NCBI RefSeq assembly: GCF_009547075.1 | Contig: NZ_WIPH01000006.1 | Coordinates: 55,489 to 119,488, forward strand | DNA: 64,000 bases | Direction of reading: 5' to 3' | Source: Gluconobacter aidae | GTDB taxonomy: Bacteria; Pseudomonadota; Alphaproteobacteria; Acetobacterales; Acetobacteraceae | Part shown: one piece after another, positions 46,738 through 55,387 of the stretch | Position numbering within the stretch: position 1 is the stretch's first letter | Layout of the letters: every line of letters starts with the position of its first letter | The notes under the pieces: generated by a model | The model's database searches: none | What the model saw: only the letters and a program-made list of their open reading frames with translations | What the model was told of the DNA's origin: nothing | Made by a program: the position numbers and the translations under genes

Positions 46738-47819
46738 GCGAAGGAGACCGGCGCGGTCAGAGCGTAGGCGTCATCGGAGCGGACGATCTGGCCCATGAGG
46801 AAGCCGGTTTCGCCACGGGCATCCAGTTCGACCATGACCTTCTCGGGCTCGGAGGTGACGAGCACCATGCCGATGCCGCAGTTGAAGACGCGGAGCATCT
46901 CGTCAGCGGCGACATTGCCGGTTTCGGCCAGCCAGCGGAATACGGGCGGAACGATCCATGCGGAGCCGTCGATGCGGACGCCGAGACCTTCAGGCAGGAC
47001 GCGGGGCAGGTTGCCGGGCAGGCCGCCGCCGGTGATGTGGGCGCAGCCGTGGAGCAGGCCCTTGGCGTGCAGATCCAGAACCGTGCGGACATAAAGTTTC
47101 GTGGGTGTCAGCAGGGCTTCAGCGAGGGTGTGGCCTTCAGCGAAGGGGGCCGGGTCGTTCCAGCCGAGGCCGGAGCGGCGCACGACTTCGCGGACCAGCG
47201 AGAAGCCGTTGGAATGGACGCCGGAAGAGGGCAGTCCGATCAGTGTGTCGCCTTCGGCGATGTTGGCGGGAAGCAGGTTGTTCCGCTCGGCCGCGCCAAC
47301 GCTGAAACCCGCGAGGTCGTAATGGCCGGGGGCGTACATGCCGGGCATTTCGGCCGTTTCACCGCCGACGAGGGCGCAGCCGGATTCGGCGCAGCCCCTG
47401 GCGATGCCCTTCACGACGGTCGCGGCAGCTTCGACGGAGAGTTTTCCGGTGGCGAGGTAGTCCAGGAAGAACAGCGGGGTGGCGCCCTGCACGACGAGGT
47501 CGTTGACGCACATGGCGACGAGGTCGATCCCGACGTCGTCATGCTTTCCGGCTTCGATGGCGACCATCAGCTTGGTGCCGACGCCGTCGGTGCAGCTGAC
47601 GAGCACGGGATCGGTGAAGCCTGCGGCCTTGAGATCGAACAGGGCGCCGAAGCCGCCGAGGCCGCCCATGGTGCCGGGCCGGTTCGTGGCTTTGGCTGCG
47701 GGCTTGATCGCATCGACCAGCGCATCGCCCGCGGCGATGTCCACGCCGGCCTGTGCGTAGCTTGCGCCGCCGGTCGTGCTGTGGCTCGTGCCGGGGGAGA
47801 TGTCAGGCTGATCGGTCAT
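46734..47819 (-). CDS. purM: phosphoribosylformylglycinamidine cyclo-ligase
   Basis: Closes the imidazole ring to form aminoimidazole ribonucleotide (fifth step of purine synthesis). The 361-residue protein has [20 protein letters not shown], the nucleotide-binding [60 protein letters not shown] and [17 protein letters not shown]. The start at 47819 follows GGGAACC; the open frame upstream is not family-like. Divergent from hdaA, a neighbourhood seen in other alphaproteobacteria. Confidence 0.97.
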   Translation of the reverse strand: MTDQPDISPGTSHSTTGGASYAQAGVDIAAGDALVDAIKPAAKATNRPGTMGGLGGFGALFDLKAAGFTDPVLVSCTDGVGTKLMVAIEAGKHDDVGIDLVAMCVNDLVVQGATPLFFLDYLATGKLSVEAAATVVKGIARGCAESGCALVGGETAEMPGMYAPGHYDLAGFSVGAAERNNLLPANIAEGDTLIGLPSSGVHSNGFSLVREVVRRSGLGWNDPAPFAEGHTLAEALLTPTKLYVRTVLDLHAKGLLHGCAHITGGGLPGNLPRVLPEGLGVRIDGSAWIVPPVFRWLAETGNVAADEMLRVFNCGIGMVLVTSEPEKVMVELDARGETGFLMGQIVRSDDAYALTAPVSFA

Positions 47820-47903
47820 GGTCGAAGGTTCCCGCTGGTTGACGTGACGCCGTTCTAGAGCATCCTGCGCGCTGGCGGAACGCCTGTTTGAAGGCGTAAC
47901 GGC

Positions 47904-48695
47904 ATGAAAAAGGGACCTGAGATGACGAAACGGGATGCGGGCAGGGCCACGGGCGGGGACGCGGTGCCGGAATCCGGTGCTGTCGGCCGGGAGCATCATC
48001 AGGGGCGGCCAGAGGGGCGGCCAGCCGTTCAGATGGCGTTTCCGCTGCGTCGCGTGACGGCCATGACGTCCGAGCGTTTCATCAACGGGCCGTCCAATGC
48101 GGCCGCGCGGGCCTGGCTGGCGCGGAACCAGTGGCCGGACGGGCGGCTCTGGCTCTGGGGGCCTTCAGGGACGGGGAAGACGCATCTTCTGACGGCGTGG
48201 GCGCATGAGCATGATGCCACGGTGCTGGATGCGCGGCTGTTTTCCACGTCTTCGGCAGGCGGGCGGATCAGGGTTCAGGGGAACCTGGCGATCGACAATG
48301 CCGATTCGCCGGGAGACGAGGCGACCATGCTGCATCTGCTGAATGATGCGTTCTCCCAGGGGGACCGGGTTCTGATGGCGGGGCGGCTTCCGCCGTCGCG
48401 CAGTCATTTCATGCTGCCTGATCTGGCGAGCCGCCTGCGGGCGACAGCGACCACGGCGACGGGCGAGCCGGAGGACGATCTGCGGGCGACGCTTCTGCTG
48501 TCTCTGCTGGCGGACCGGCAGCTCGTGGTGTCGCAGACGGTGACGGAATGGCTGTGGCGGCATCTGCCCCGGACGGGCAATGCGCTGGTCTCGGCGGTGG
48601 AGCGGCTGGATGAGGCCGCCCTGGCGCGCAAGCAGCCGATTACGCGGACGCTGGCGATGGAAATGTTGCCGGATCTTCTGACGCCCGAGGGGTAA
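47904..48695 (+). CDS. hdaA: HdaA/DnaA-like replication regulator
   Basis: A short AAA+ protein of 263 residues lacking DnaA's DNA-binding domain [21 protein letters not shown] (about residue 90) is Walker A, LAIDNAD is Walker B, and the family-typical [20 protein letters not shown] begins at about residue 43 with GPSN. Hda/HdaA works with the beta clamp to stimulate ATP hydrolysis on DnaA and prevent re-initiation. The first 42 residues are an unconserved extension; ATG 47904 or ATG 47922 (after AGGGACC) could start it. It heads the run toward ppk and ppx. Confidence 0.88.
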   Translation: MKKGPEMTKRDAGRATGGDAVPESGAVGREHHQGRPEGRPAVQMAFPLRRVTAMTSERFINGPSNAAARAWLARNQWPDGRLWLWGPSGTGKTHLLTAWAHEHDATVLDARLFSTSSAGGRIRVQGNLAIDNADSPGDEATMLHLLNDAFSQGDRVLMAGRLPPSRSHFMLPDLASRLRATATTATGEPEDDLRATLLLSLLADRQLVVSQTVTEWLWRHLPRTGNALVSAVERLDEAALARKQPITRTLAMEMLPDLLTPEG

Positions 48696-48793
48696 GCGTC
48701 ATGGAATGACACAAAAACTCCGTTTGACATGCCTATCCCGCGGCATGACTTTTTATACGATCCGTATTTCTGTGTGTTCCGGAAGACCCCATC

Positions 48794-51085
48794 GTGACGA
48801 GTGAAGATTCCCGGCCTGCTCCGCGCCGCCGTTCCCCCCGCAAACCCCGCAATGCCGTGACCCCGGTGCGGAACCGTAGCCGACGTCGTCAGACTGCTGC
48901 CGCCAAGGCTGAAGACTATGCGCATATGCCGACATCGCCAGAGCGGTTTCTGAACCGGGAGCTGTCCTGGCTGGACTTCAACCAGCGCGTCATCGATGAG
49001 GCGGAAAACCCCCGCAATCCGCTGCTGGAGCGGGTGCGGTTTCTGTCCATCAGTTCCAGCAATCTTGACGAGTTCTATTCCGTGCGTGTGGCTGGCCTGG
49101 TGGGGCAGGTGCGCGAGGGAACGGTCGTCCGCAGTCCTGACGGGCTGACGCCGGCCCAGCAGCTTGCTCAGGTGCGGCAGAAGGCCCGGCATCTTCTGGC
49201 CGAGCAGCAGCGTGTCTGGCATGTGCTGGAAGGGGAGCTGAAGGAGGCGGGGATCGTCATCCTGCCGACCGACTCCCTGGACGAGACCGATCTGGCGCAA
49301 CTGTCCACGCTGTTTGACGAGCGGGTTTTTCCGGTTCTGACGCCGATGGCGGTTGATCCGTCCCATCCGCTGCCGTTCATTCCCAATATGGGGCTGGCGC
49401 TGCTGATGCGGCTCAAGGACCCGGCCTCCTCCATGCATGTCATGGATGGTCTGATCCTGCTGCCGGCGCAGGTGCCCCGTTTCCTGCGACTGCCGGCGCG
49501 TCTGAAGGAAGGGCAGGAGACGCCGGACCAGATCCGGTTTGTGCTGCTCGAAGATCTGATCACGCTGTTTGCCGGGCGGTTGTTTCCGGGGCTGGCAATC
49601 GGGGCAGCGGGTGTGCTGCGCGTGATCCGCGATACGGATGTGGAGTTCGAGGACGAGGCCGAGGATCTGGTGCGATCCTACGAGACCGCACTGAAACAGC
49701 GTCGTCGCGGCGTGTGCATCCACCTTGCGCTGGACCGCAAGCTGCCTGAGGCGCTGGGCCGCGAGATGGGGGAAGAGCTGGGCGTGGGCGAAGAGGACGT
49801 GGTCGTCCTGCCGTGTTTTGTGGGTGTGACCGATCTCAAGCAGCTCATCGTCGATGACCGCCCGGATCTGGTGTTCCCGCCTTACACGCCGCGCTTTCCC
49901 GAGCGTGTTCTGGATTATGACGGTGACTGTTTCGCGGCGATCCGGGCGAAGGACATGCTGGTCCATCATCCGTTCGAGAGCTTCGACGTCGTGGTGCAGT
50001 TCCTGCGTCAGGCGGCGCTCGATCCGAACGTGCTGGCGATCAAGCAGACGTTGTATCGGACGTCCCGCGACAGTCCGATCGTGCATGCGCTGATCGAGGC
50101 GGCGGAAGCCGGCAAGTCGGTTACGGCGATGGTCGAGCTGCGGGCGCGGTTTGATGAAGAAGCCAATATCCGCCTGTCCCGTGCGCTGGAGGCGGCGGGC
50201 GTGCAGGTCGTGTTCGGGTTTGCGCATCTCAAGACGCATGCCAAGCTGAGTCTTGTGGTCCGTCGTGAGAACGGGTCTCTGCGGTCCTATGCGCATTTCG
50301 GGACGGGGAATTACCATCCGATCACGGCACGGATTTATACGGATCTGTCGTTCTTTACCTGTGATCCGAAGCTGGCATCGGATTCGGCGCGTCTGTTCAA
50401 TTACATGACGGGCTATGCGATCCCGGAAAAGATGGATGCGCTGGCGTTTTCGCCCATCACGATCCGCTCGACGCTCGAACAACTGATCCATGATGAAATC
50501 GACCATGCGAAGGCGGGGCGGCCGGGGCGGATCTGGCTGAAAATGAACAGCCTTGTGGATGCCGAACTGATCGACAAACTGTACGAAGCCTCGCAGGCCG
50601 GGGTGAAGATCATCGGAATCATCCGCGGAATCTGCTGTCTGCGGCCGGGTGTGCCGGGGCTTTCGGATAATATCGAGATCAAGTCGATTGTCGGGCGTTT
50701 TCTGGAACATGCGCGGGTTTTTGCCTTCGGAAACGGGCATCGGATGCCGTCTCACAAGGCAAAAGTTTTCATTTCTTCCGCAGACTGGATGGTGCGGAAC
50801 ATGGACTGGAGGGTAGAAGCCATGGTGCCCATCACGAACCCGACGGTCCATGCGCAGATTCTTGGCCAGATCATGACGATGAACATCAAGGACAACCTTC
50901 AGAGCTGGACGCTCACGAGGGACGGCTACTGGCATCGGGTTTCGCCGGGCGCACATCCTTTCTCCGCCCACGAATACTTCATGAACAATCCGTCCCTGTC
51001 CGGCCGAGGCTCGGCCGCGCGGGAGAAGGTCCTTCCGGAGGCGCATCGCCCCCGTGAGCGGCCCGACAGGATTCTGGAAGACTGA
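48794..51085 (+). CDS. ppk: polyphosphate kinase 1
   Basis: Polymerises the gamma phosphate of ATP into inorganic polyphosphate. The 763-residue protein starts with GTG and has a basic, disordered N-terminal 45 residues, then [20 protein letters not shown]. The autophosphorylated His is in [37 protein letters not shown] contains the second catalytic His, with [19 protein letters not shown] near the end. Begins about 100 bases after hdaA and is followed five bases later by ppx. Confidence 0.97.
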   Translation: MTSEDSRPAPRRRSPRKPRNAVTPVRNRSRRRQTAAAKAEDYAHMPTSPERFLNRELSWLDFNQRVIDEAENPRNPLLERVRFLSISSSNLDEFYSVRVAGLVGQVREGTVVRSPDGLTPAQQLAQVRQKARHLLAEQQRVWHVLEGELKEAGIVILPTDSLDETDLAQLSTLFDERVFPVLTPMAVDPSHPLPFIPNMGLALLMRLKDPASSMHVMDGLILLPAQVPRFLRLPARLKEGQETPDQIRFVLLEDLITLFAGRLFPGLAIGAAGVLRVIRDTDVEFEDEAEDLVRSYETALKQRRRGVCIHLALDRKLPEALGREMGEELGVGEEDVVVLPCFVGVTDLKQLIVDDRPDLVFPPYTPRFPERVLDYDGDCFAAIRAKDMLVHHPFESFDVVVQFLRQAALDPNVLAIKQTLYRTSRDSPIVHALIEAAEAGKSVTAMVELRARFDEEANIRLSRALEAAGVQVVFGFAHLKTHAKLSLVVRRENGSLRSYAHFGTGNYHPITARIYTDLSFFTCDPKLASDSARLFNYMTGYAIPEKMDALAFSPITIRSTLEQLIHDEIDHAKAGRPGRIWLKMNSLVDAELIDKLYEASQAGVKIIGIIRGICCLRPGVPGLSDNIEIKSIVGRFLEHARVFAFGNGHRMPSHKAKVFISSADWMVRNMDWRVEAMVPITNPTVHAQILGQIMTMNIKDNLQSWTLTRDGYWHRVSPGAHPFSAHEYFMNNPSLSGRGSAAREKVLPEAHRPRERPDRILED

Positions 51086-51090
51086 TCTGC

Positions 51091-52569
51091 ATGTCCTCAT
51101 CTTCACAGCGTTCCGCCATTGTCGATCTCGGTTCAAACTCGGTCCGGCTGGTTGTTTTTGAAGGGGTCACGCGCAATCCCCTTCCGATCTTCAACGAGAA
51201 GGTCACACTCAGGCTGGGGCGGGGGCTGGATGCGACGGGCCGTCTCAATGACGAGGGTGTGGCGCTGGCGATGGACGTTCTGGGGCGCTTCCACACCGTC
51301 GCGCGTGCCATGGGCGCCGAGCCTTTCGAGGTTCTCGCCACGGCGGCTGTCCGCGACGCGTCCAACGGTCCGGACTTCGTGGATGCCATCCGTGCCCGGA
51401 TGCCTGGCGTGCCGATCCGGGTTCTGGAAGGGACCGAAGAAGCCGATTACGCGGCGCGGGGCGTGTTGTGCGGGCTGCCCGAAGCGAACGGTCTGGTAGC
51501 CGATATCGGGGGTGGTTCTCTGGAACTGATCCATGTGGCTGATGGTCAGTATTTCGAGGCGGTGACGACCAAGCTGGGTGTGATCCGGCTGCATGACCGT
51601 GCGAAGGGCAGCATCGAGCGGGCGGCTGAAATCGCGAACGAACTTCTGGCGGCCGTGAACTGGCTTCCGGGCATGACGGGGCGGCCGCTTTATCTGGTGG
51701 GCGGGGCATTCCGGGCTCTGGCGCGCCTGCAGATCGCGCGGACGCAGTACCCGTTGAACCTCGTGCATCTCTTTACCCTCTCGGAGGGGGAAGCGCGGGA
51801 GATGGCGGACTGGGTCATCAGCTCCCCGCGCCGGACCCTTGAGAAAATGCCGGGCGCGCCGCGCAAGCGTCTGGCGGATGCGCCGTTTGCGGCCGTCGTG
51901 CTGCGGTGCCTGATGGAGCGTGTCCGTCCGTCCAAGGTCGTGTTCAGCGTCGATGGGCTGCGCGAGGGCTGGTACATGCGCCATGTGGCGTCTTCGGTCG
52001 CGGATCTCGATCCGATGACGGATCTGGCGGCGGAGATGGCCAATCGTCTGGCGCGCAGTGCGTCGCTGGCTGAAGCGCTGGTGAGTTGGACGGCGCCGCT
52101 GTTTCGCGACGAGACGCGGACCCAGAAGCGGCTGCGCGAGCTGGCGTGCATGCTTTCCGATATCGGCTCTTACGATCACCCGGAATATCGGGTCGAACAG
52201 ACCTATCGACGGGTGATGTATGGGCATGGCGTAGGTTTCGATCACAGCGCGCGGGCCTTCATCGGGCTGACGCTGGCGGTGCGTTACGAAGTCTCGATGG
52301 ACTCTCCCCTGATCGAACCTTCCCGGCAGCTTCTGTCACGTTCGGAAATCGAGCGTGCCGTACAGTTGGGTCTGGCGCTCCGGTTGGCGTATACACTCTG
52401 TGCGGGGACGAAGGTCCTGCTGGATGAGTGCAGGCTCCTTGTGGAAGACGGAACGCTCGTGCTGGTTCTGGGCGCGCGCAGTGTCCGGGCGGCGGGCAGT
52501 GCGGTCCGCCGTCGTTTCGAGAGGCTGGCGGCTGCGATGCAGCTTCAATGTCAGGTAAGGGAAGAATGA
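51091..52569 (+). CDS. ppx: exopolyphosphatase (Ppx/GppA family)
   Basis: Removes terminal phosphate from polyphosphate (some members hydrolyse pppGpp). In 492 residues: IVDLGSNSVRLVVFEGV, GTEEADYAARGVLCGLPEA, VADIGGGSLELIHVADG (second phosphate loop) and LYLVGGAFRALARLQ (actin-like ASKHA fold), then a helical C-terminal part with an HD-like stretch, YRVEQTYRRVMYGHGVGFDH. Its stop overlaps the next gene by ATGA. Together with ppk it sets the polyphosphate level. Confidence 0.95.
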   Translation: MSSSSQRSAIVDLGSNSVRLVVFEGVTRNPLPIFNEKVTLRLGRGLDATGRLNDEGVALAMDVLGRFHTVARAMGAEPFEVLATAAVRDASNGPDFVDAIRARMPGVPIRVLEGTEEADYAARGVLCGLPEANGLVADIGGGSLELIHVADGQYFEAVTTKLGVIRLHDRAKGSIERAAEIANELLAAVNWLPGMTGRPLYLVGGAFRALARLQIARTQYPLNLVHLFTLSEGEAREMADWVISSPRRTLEKMPGAPRKRLADAPFAAVVLRCLMERVRPSKVVFSVDGLREGWYMRHVASSVADLDPMTDLAAEMANRLARSASLAEALVSWTAPLFRDETRTQKRLRELACMLSDIGSYDHPEYRVEQTYRRVMYGHGVGFDHSARAFIGLTLAVRYEVSMDSPLIEPSRQLLSRSEIERAVQLGLALRLAYTLCAGTKVLLDECRLLVEDGTLVLVLGARSVRAAGSAVRRRFERLAAAMQLQCQVREE

Positions 52570-53330
52570 GTTTGCGGAATTACGGGACGACGGCCAGGGT
52601 TGGTTTTCTGGCGGCGGCGGTTGTGTTCGGGCTGTCAGGATGTGGCAAGTCCCATGACCGGGATGCGCTGTGGAAAGTCGTGCACGGACGGTGTGCGTCG
52701 GATAGCGCCCACAAGCCCTGCACGGTCTATGACGAGAAGGATGGCTACGCGCTCCTCAAGGACCATGTCGGTCGCGGACAGTATCTCGTGATCCCGACGC
52801 AGAAGGTTCCGGGTGTTGAAGACCCTGTTCTGCTGAAGCCCGAGACGCCGAATTATTTCGCCGAAGCCTGGGCAGAGCGTGGGCATGTGGCGCAGTCCTA
52901 CGGGTTCGCGATCCCGGACGCCCATCTGTCGATGGCTATCAATTCACGTCCGGGACGGACGCAGGATCAGTTGCACATCCATCTGGACTGTCTGACGGCC
53001 TATGCCCGCGCCGAACTCGACAAGAACATGATCACCGAAACCTGGTCTCTGGTCTCGCTCTATGGTCATCCCTATCGGGCGAGGATCGTGGCGTCGCTGG
53101 ACCCGTCGCCGTTCCGGGTGATTGCGGTCGATGACATGTCCATCCACACGCTTGTCGTCACGCCGGCGAAGCATGGCGGGTTCATCCTGCTCGACGACAT
53201 GGCCCATGTCCTCGACCACGGCTCGGGCGAGGAACTTCAGGATCATGCCTGCCATCTCGATGATCCGCGCCACAAAGCCATGATCATGGATGGCATGGAC
53301 ATGGGCGAGCATCCCAACGGCATGATGTAA
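52566..53330 (+). CDS. cdh: CDP-diacylglycerol pyrophosphatase
   Basis: Hydrolyses CDP-diacylglycerol to phosphatidate and CMP at the membrane. The 254-residue lipoprotein begins MSLRNYGTTARVGFLAAAVV with a lipobox LSGC. LWKVVHGRCASDSAHKPCTV, then GRGQYLVIPTQKVPGVEDP, SMAINSRPGRTQDQLHIHLD with the HIT-like HIHxD motif, match the Cdh family closely. ATG 52566 overlaps the ppx stop by ATGA. The C-terminal 40 residues are His/Asp/Met-rich (DHACHLDDPRHKAMIMDGMD) and could bind metal, which is not standard. Confidence 0.9.
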   Translation: MSLRNYGTTARVGFLAAAVVFGLSGCGKSHDRDALWKVVHGRCASDSAHKPCTVYDEKDGYALLKDHVGRGQYLVIPTQKVPGVEDPVLLKPETPNYFAEAWAERGHVAQSYGFAIPDAHLSMAINSRPGRTQDQLHIHLDCLTAYARAELDKNMITETWSLVSLYGHPYRARIVASLDPSPFRVIAVDDMSIHTLVVTPAKHGGFILLDDMAHVLDHGSGEELQDHACHLDDPRHKAMIMDGMDMGEHPNGMM

Positions 53331-53411
53331 AACAACTTTTGGTTGTTCTGGCATTCTGGATATGGCAGGGTTCGATCATTCTCGAACAATCTGCATTCCC
53401 GGAGACCGGTC

Positions 53412-54578
53412 TTGAAACTGGCAGCGAAATCGCCACCAAACTGGCCCCTGCTGTCGCTCGCCGTTGGCGCCTTTGCCATTGGCACGACAGAATTTACTCC
53501 GATGGGCCTTCTGCCCGTCATCGCCCATGGTCTTCAGGTCAGCGTGCCCAAGGCTGGAGGTCTGGTGACGGCCTATGCGATGGGCGTGATGGTCGGTGCG
53601 CCCGTCATCACGCTGCTGATGGCGCGTTTCCGGCGCAAGCTGGCCCTGATTCTGTTGATGGGGCTGTATGTGGCGGGAAACCTGCTTTCCGCCGTTTCCG
53701 GCAGCTATGACCTGTTATTTGCCGCGCGGGTGCTGACCAGTCTGGCTCATGGGGCTTTCTTCGGTCTGGGGGCTGTGGAGGCCTCGCTGTCTGTCGCGCC
53801 CTCGCGTCGGGCGAGCGCGGTGGCGTCCATGTTCATGGGGCTGACAATCGCCAATATTATCGGCGTACCGGCGATGACATGGCTCGGGCTGAATTTCGGC
53901 TGGCACAGTGCGTTCGGAGTGACGGCCATGCTGGGGCTCGTGACCATGCTGGCTGTAAGGTTTGCCCTGCCGGCTCGTGAAGCTGCTCCGCCGCCGGAAG
54001 TCGGGCGGGAGTTGCGGGTTCTCGTGAAGGGCAACGTGCTTCTGGCGCTGCTGACGACGGCGATCGGGGCAGGGGCGATGTTCGTCCTCTACACCTATAT
54101 CGCGCCGATCCTTGAACATATCACCCATGCCAGCCCGACGGTCATTACCGTGGCGCTGATGCTCACGGGTGTCGGGTTCTCCATCGGTAATGCCGTGGGT
54201 GGACGGAGCGCGGACAAGTCTCTGGACGGGAGCCTGCTGGTCTTTTTCCCGATCCTTGGCGTCATCATGCTGATTTTCCCCTGGATGGCGCAGACCGTGC
54301 CGGGCGCATTGTTTGCATCGCTTGTCTGGGGAGCGTCCACGTTTTCGCTGATGCCCGCGCTTCAGATGCGGGTGATGCAGGCCGCGCATGATGCGCCGGC
54401 TCTGGCGTCGTCCATGAATATCGGGGCGTTCAATCTCGGCAATGCGATTGGTGCGGCGCTGGGTGGTATCGCGCTGTCGATGGGGTTGGGCTATGGCGGA
54501 GTCTCCGTCATAGGGACGGCTCTGGCGCTGGTCGGGGTCGGTCTTGTTCTTCTGTCACGAAAGGTGGCCCCTCCATGA
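53412..54578 (+). CDS. MFS transporter (DHA1, AraJ-like)
   Basis: A 388-residue permease with twelve predicted membrane helices, of the drug/proton antiporter (sugar or arabinose efflux-like) type. The first helix starts LLSLAVGAFAIGTTEFTPMG; the A-loop region VTAYAMGVMVGAPVITLLMA and the motif C region FLGLGAVEASLSVAPSRRAS are seen. I use TTG 53412, preceded by GGAG, because KLAAKSPPNWPLLS makes a short cytosolic start; the open frame runs 23 codons further upstream. It overlaps the next gene by ATGA. Substrate unknown. Confidence 0.88.
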   Translation: MKLAAKSPPNWPLLSLAVGAFAIGTTEFTPMGLLPVIAHGLQVSVPKAGGLVTAYAMGVMVGAPVITLLMARFRRKLALILLMGLYVAGNLLSAVSGSYDLLFAARVLTSLAHGAFFGLGAVEASLSVAPSRRASAVASMFMGLTIANIIGVPAMTWLGLNFGWHSAFGVTAMLGLVTMLAVRFALPAREAAPPPEVGRELRVLVKGNVLLALLTTAIGAGAMFVLYTYIAPILEHITHASPTVITVALMLTGVGFSIGNAVGGRSADKSLDGSLLVFFPILGVIMLIFPWMAQTVPGALFASLVWGASTFSLMPALQMRVMQAAHDAPALASSMNIGAFNLGNAIGAALGGIALSMGLGYGGVSVIGTALALVGVGLVLLSRKVAPP

Positions 54579-55261
54579 TCCGCTCTCTCCTGCTTGCCAC
54601 CAGCCTGTTTGTCGGCGGCGCCATGACGCCTCTGGCTGCCATGGCCGCACAGCCCGCGAATGTGGGTGATGCCATTCTGGCCGCCAGCGCCTATCACGAC
54701 AGTGGCGACTATCAGCGTGATTTCGATGCCGTTATCGCGCAGGCGCGCCAGTGGATTGACCAGACGGCGCCGAAGACCCGCCGTCCTGCGATTGTTCTCG
54801 ATATTGACGAGACGACGCTGTCCAACTGGGACGAGATCCGGGCCGACGGCTTCGGGTATATCGCGGCCGGTCCGTGTGATGCGCTGCCCAAGGGGCCGTG
54901 TGGTGCGGATGCCTGGGAGAAGAGTGGCCGCGCGCCTGCTTTTGCGTCCACGCGGGCGTTGATCGAGGACGCGCAGGCCCATCATGTCGCGGTATTTTTC
55001 GTGACGGGACGGCATGAGGACGAGCGTGAGGCCACGGAGCGGAACCTGCATCTGGCGGGAATCCGGCGCTGGGACGGGCTGTATCTACGGCCGATGACAT
55101 CTCATGGTTATGCGGCACTATACAAGACGCCGACGCGCGGGCGGATCGAACGCAAGGGCTATACGATCATTGCAAGCCTCGGGGACCAGCCGTCCGATCT
55201 GAGCGGTGGTTATGCGGAAAAGGGTTTTCTTCTGCCCAATCCCTTCTATCGCATTCCGTAA
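54575..55261 (+). CDS. secreted HAD acid phosphatase (class B-like)
   Basis: A 228-residue exported phosphatase with a signal peptide (residues 1-25, AMAA). Motif I is VLDIDETTLSNWDEIRADGF with the catalytic Asp pair; motif II lies at FVTGRHEDEREATERN; a Lys/Asp pair follows in KGYTIIASLGDQPSDLSGG. This matches the plant/class B acid phosphatase family (PF03767). It may release phosphate from organic phosphomonoesters in the periplasm. Last gene of the phosphate-related run, ended by a terminator. Confidence 0.93.
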   Translation: MIRSLLLATSLFVGGAMTPLAAMAAQPANVGDAILAASAYHDSGDYQRDFDAVIAQARQWIDQTAPKTRRPAIVLDIDETTLSNWDEIRADGFGYIAAGPCDALPKGPCGADAWEKSGRAPAFASTRALIEDAQAHHVAVFFVTGRHEDEREATERNLHLAGIRRWDGLYLRPMTSHGYAALYKTPTRGRIERKGYTIIASLGDQPSDLSGGYAEKGFLLPNPFYRIP

Positions 55262-55347
55262 CGAAAAATATTATACGCTCCGCCCGGTTCTTACGCTTCT
55301 TCTTGTCGGAAACTGGGAGCGTATGCGGTTTCTGAAAGCTGGTTCTG

Positions 55348-55386
55348 AAAAAGCCCGGTGCCATGACGGCACCGGGCTTTTTTTGT
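55348..55386. terminator. bidirectional terminator
   Basis: AAAAAGCCCGGTGCC (55348-55362) and GGCACCGGGCTTTTT (55368-55382) form a perfect 15-base stem with T-runs in both directions, between the phosphatase and the converging DUF4175 gene. Confidence 0.96.
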
Positions 55387-55387
55387 G

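Noticed and set aside
48700..48790. Possible Pho box before ppk (repeated TGACA)
   Set aside because: TGACA occurs at 48707 and 48725, but spacing is 18 bases, not the 11 of PhoB repeats, and the flanking bases do not fit. A TTGACA has no -10 at the right distance.
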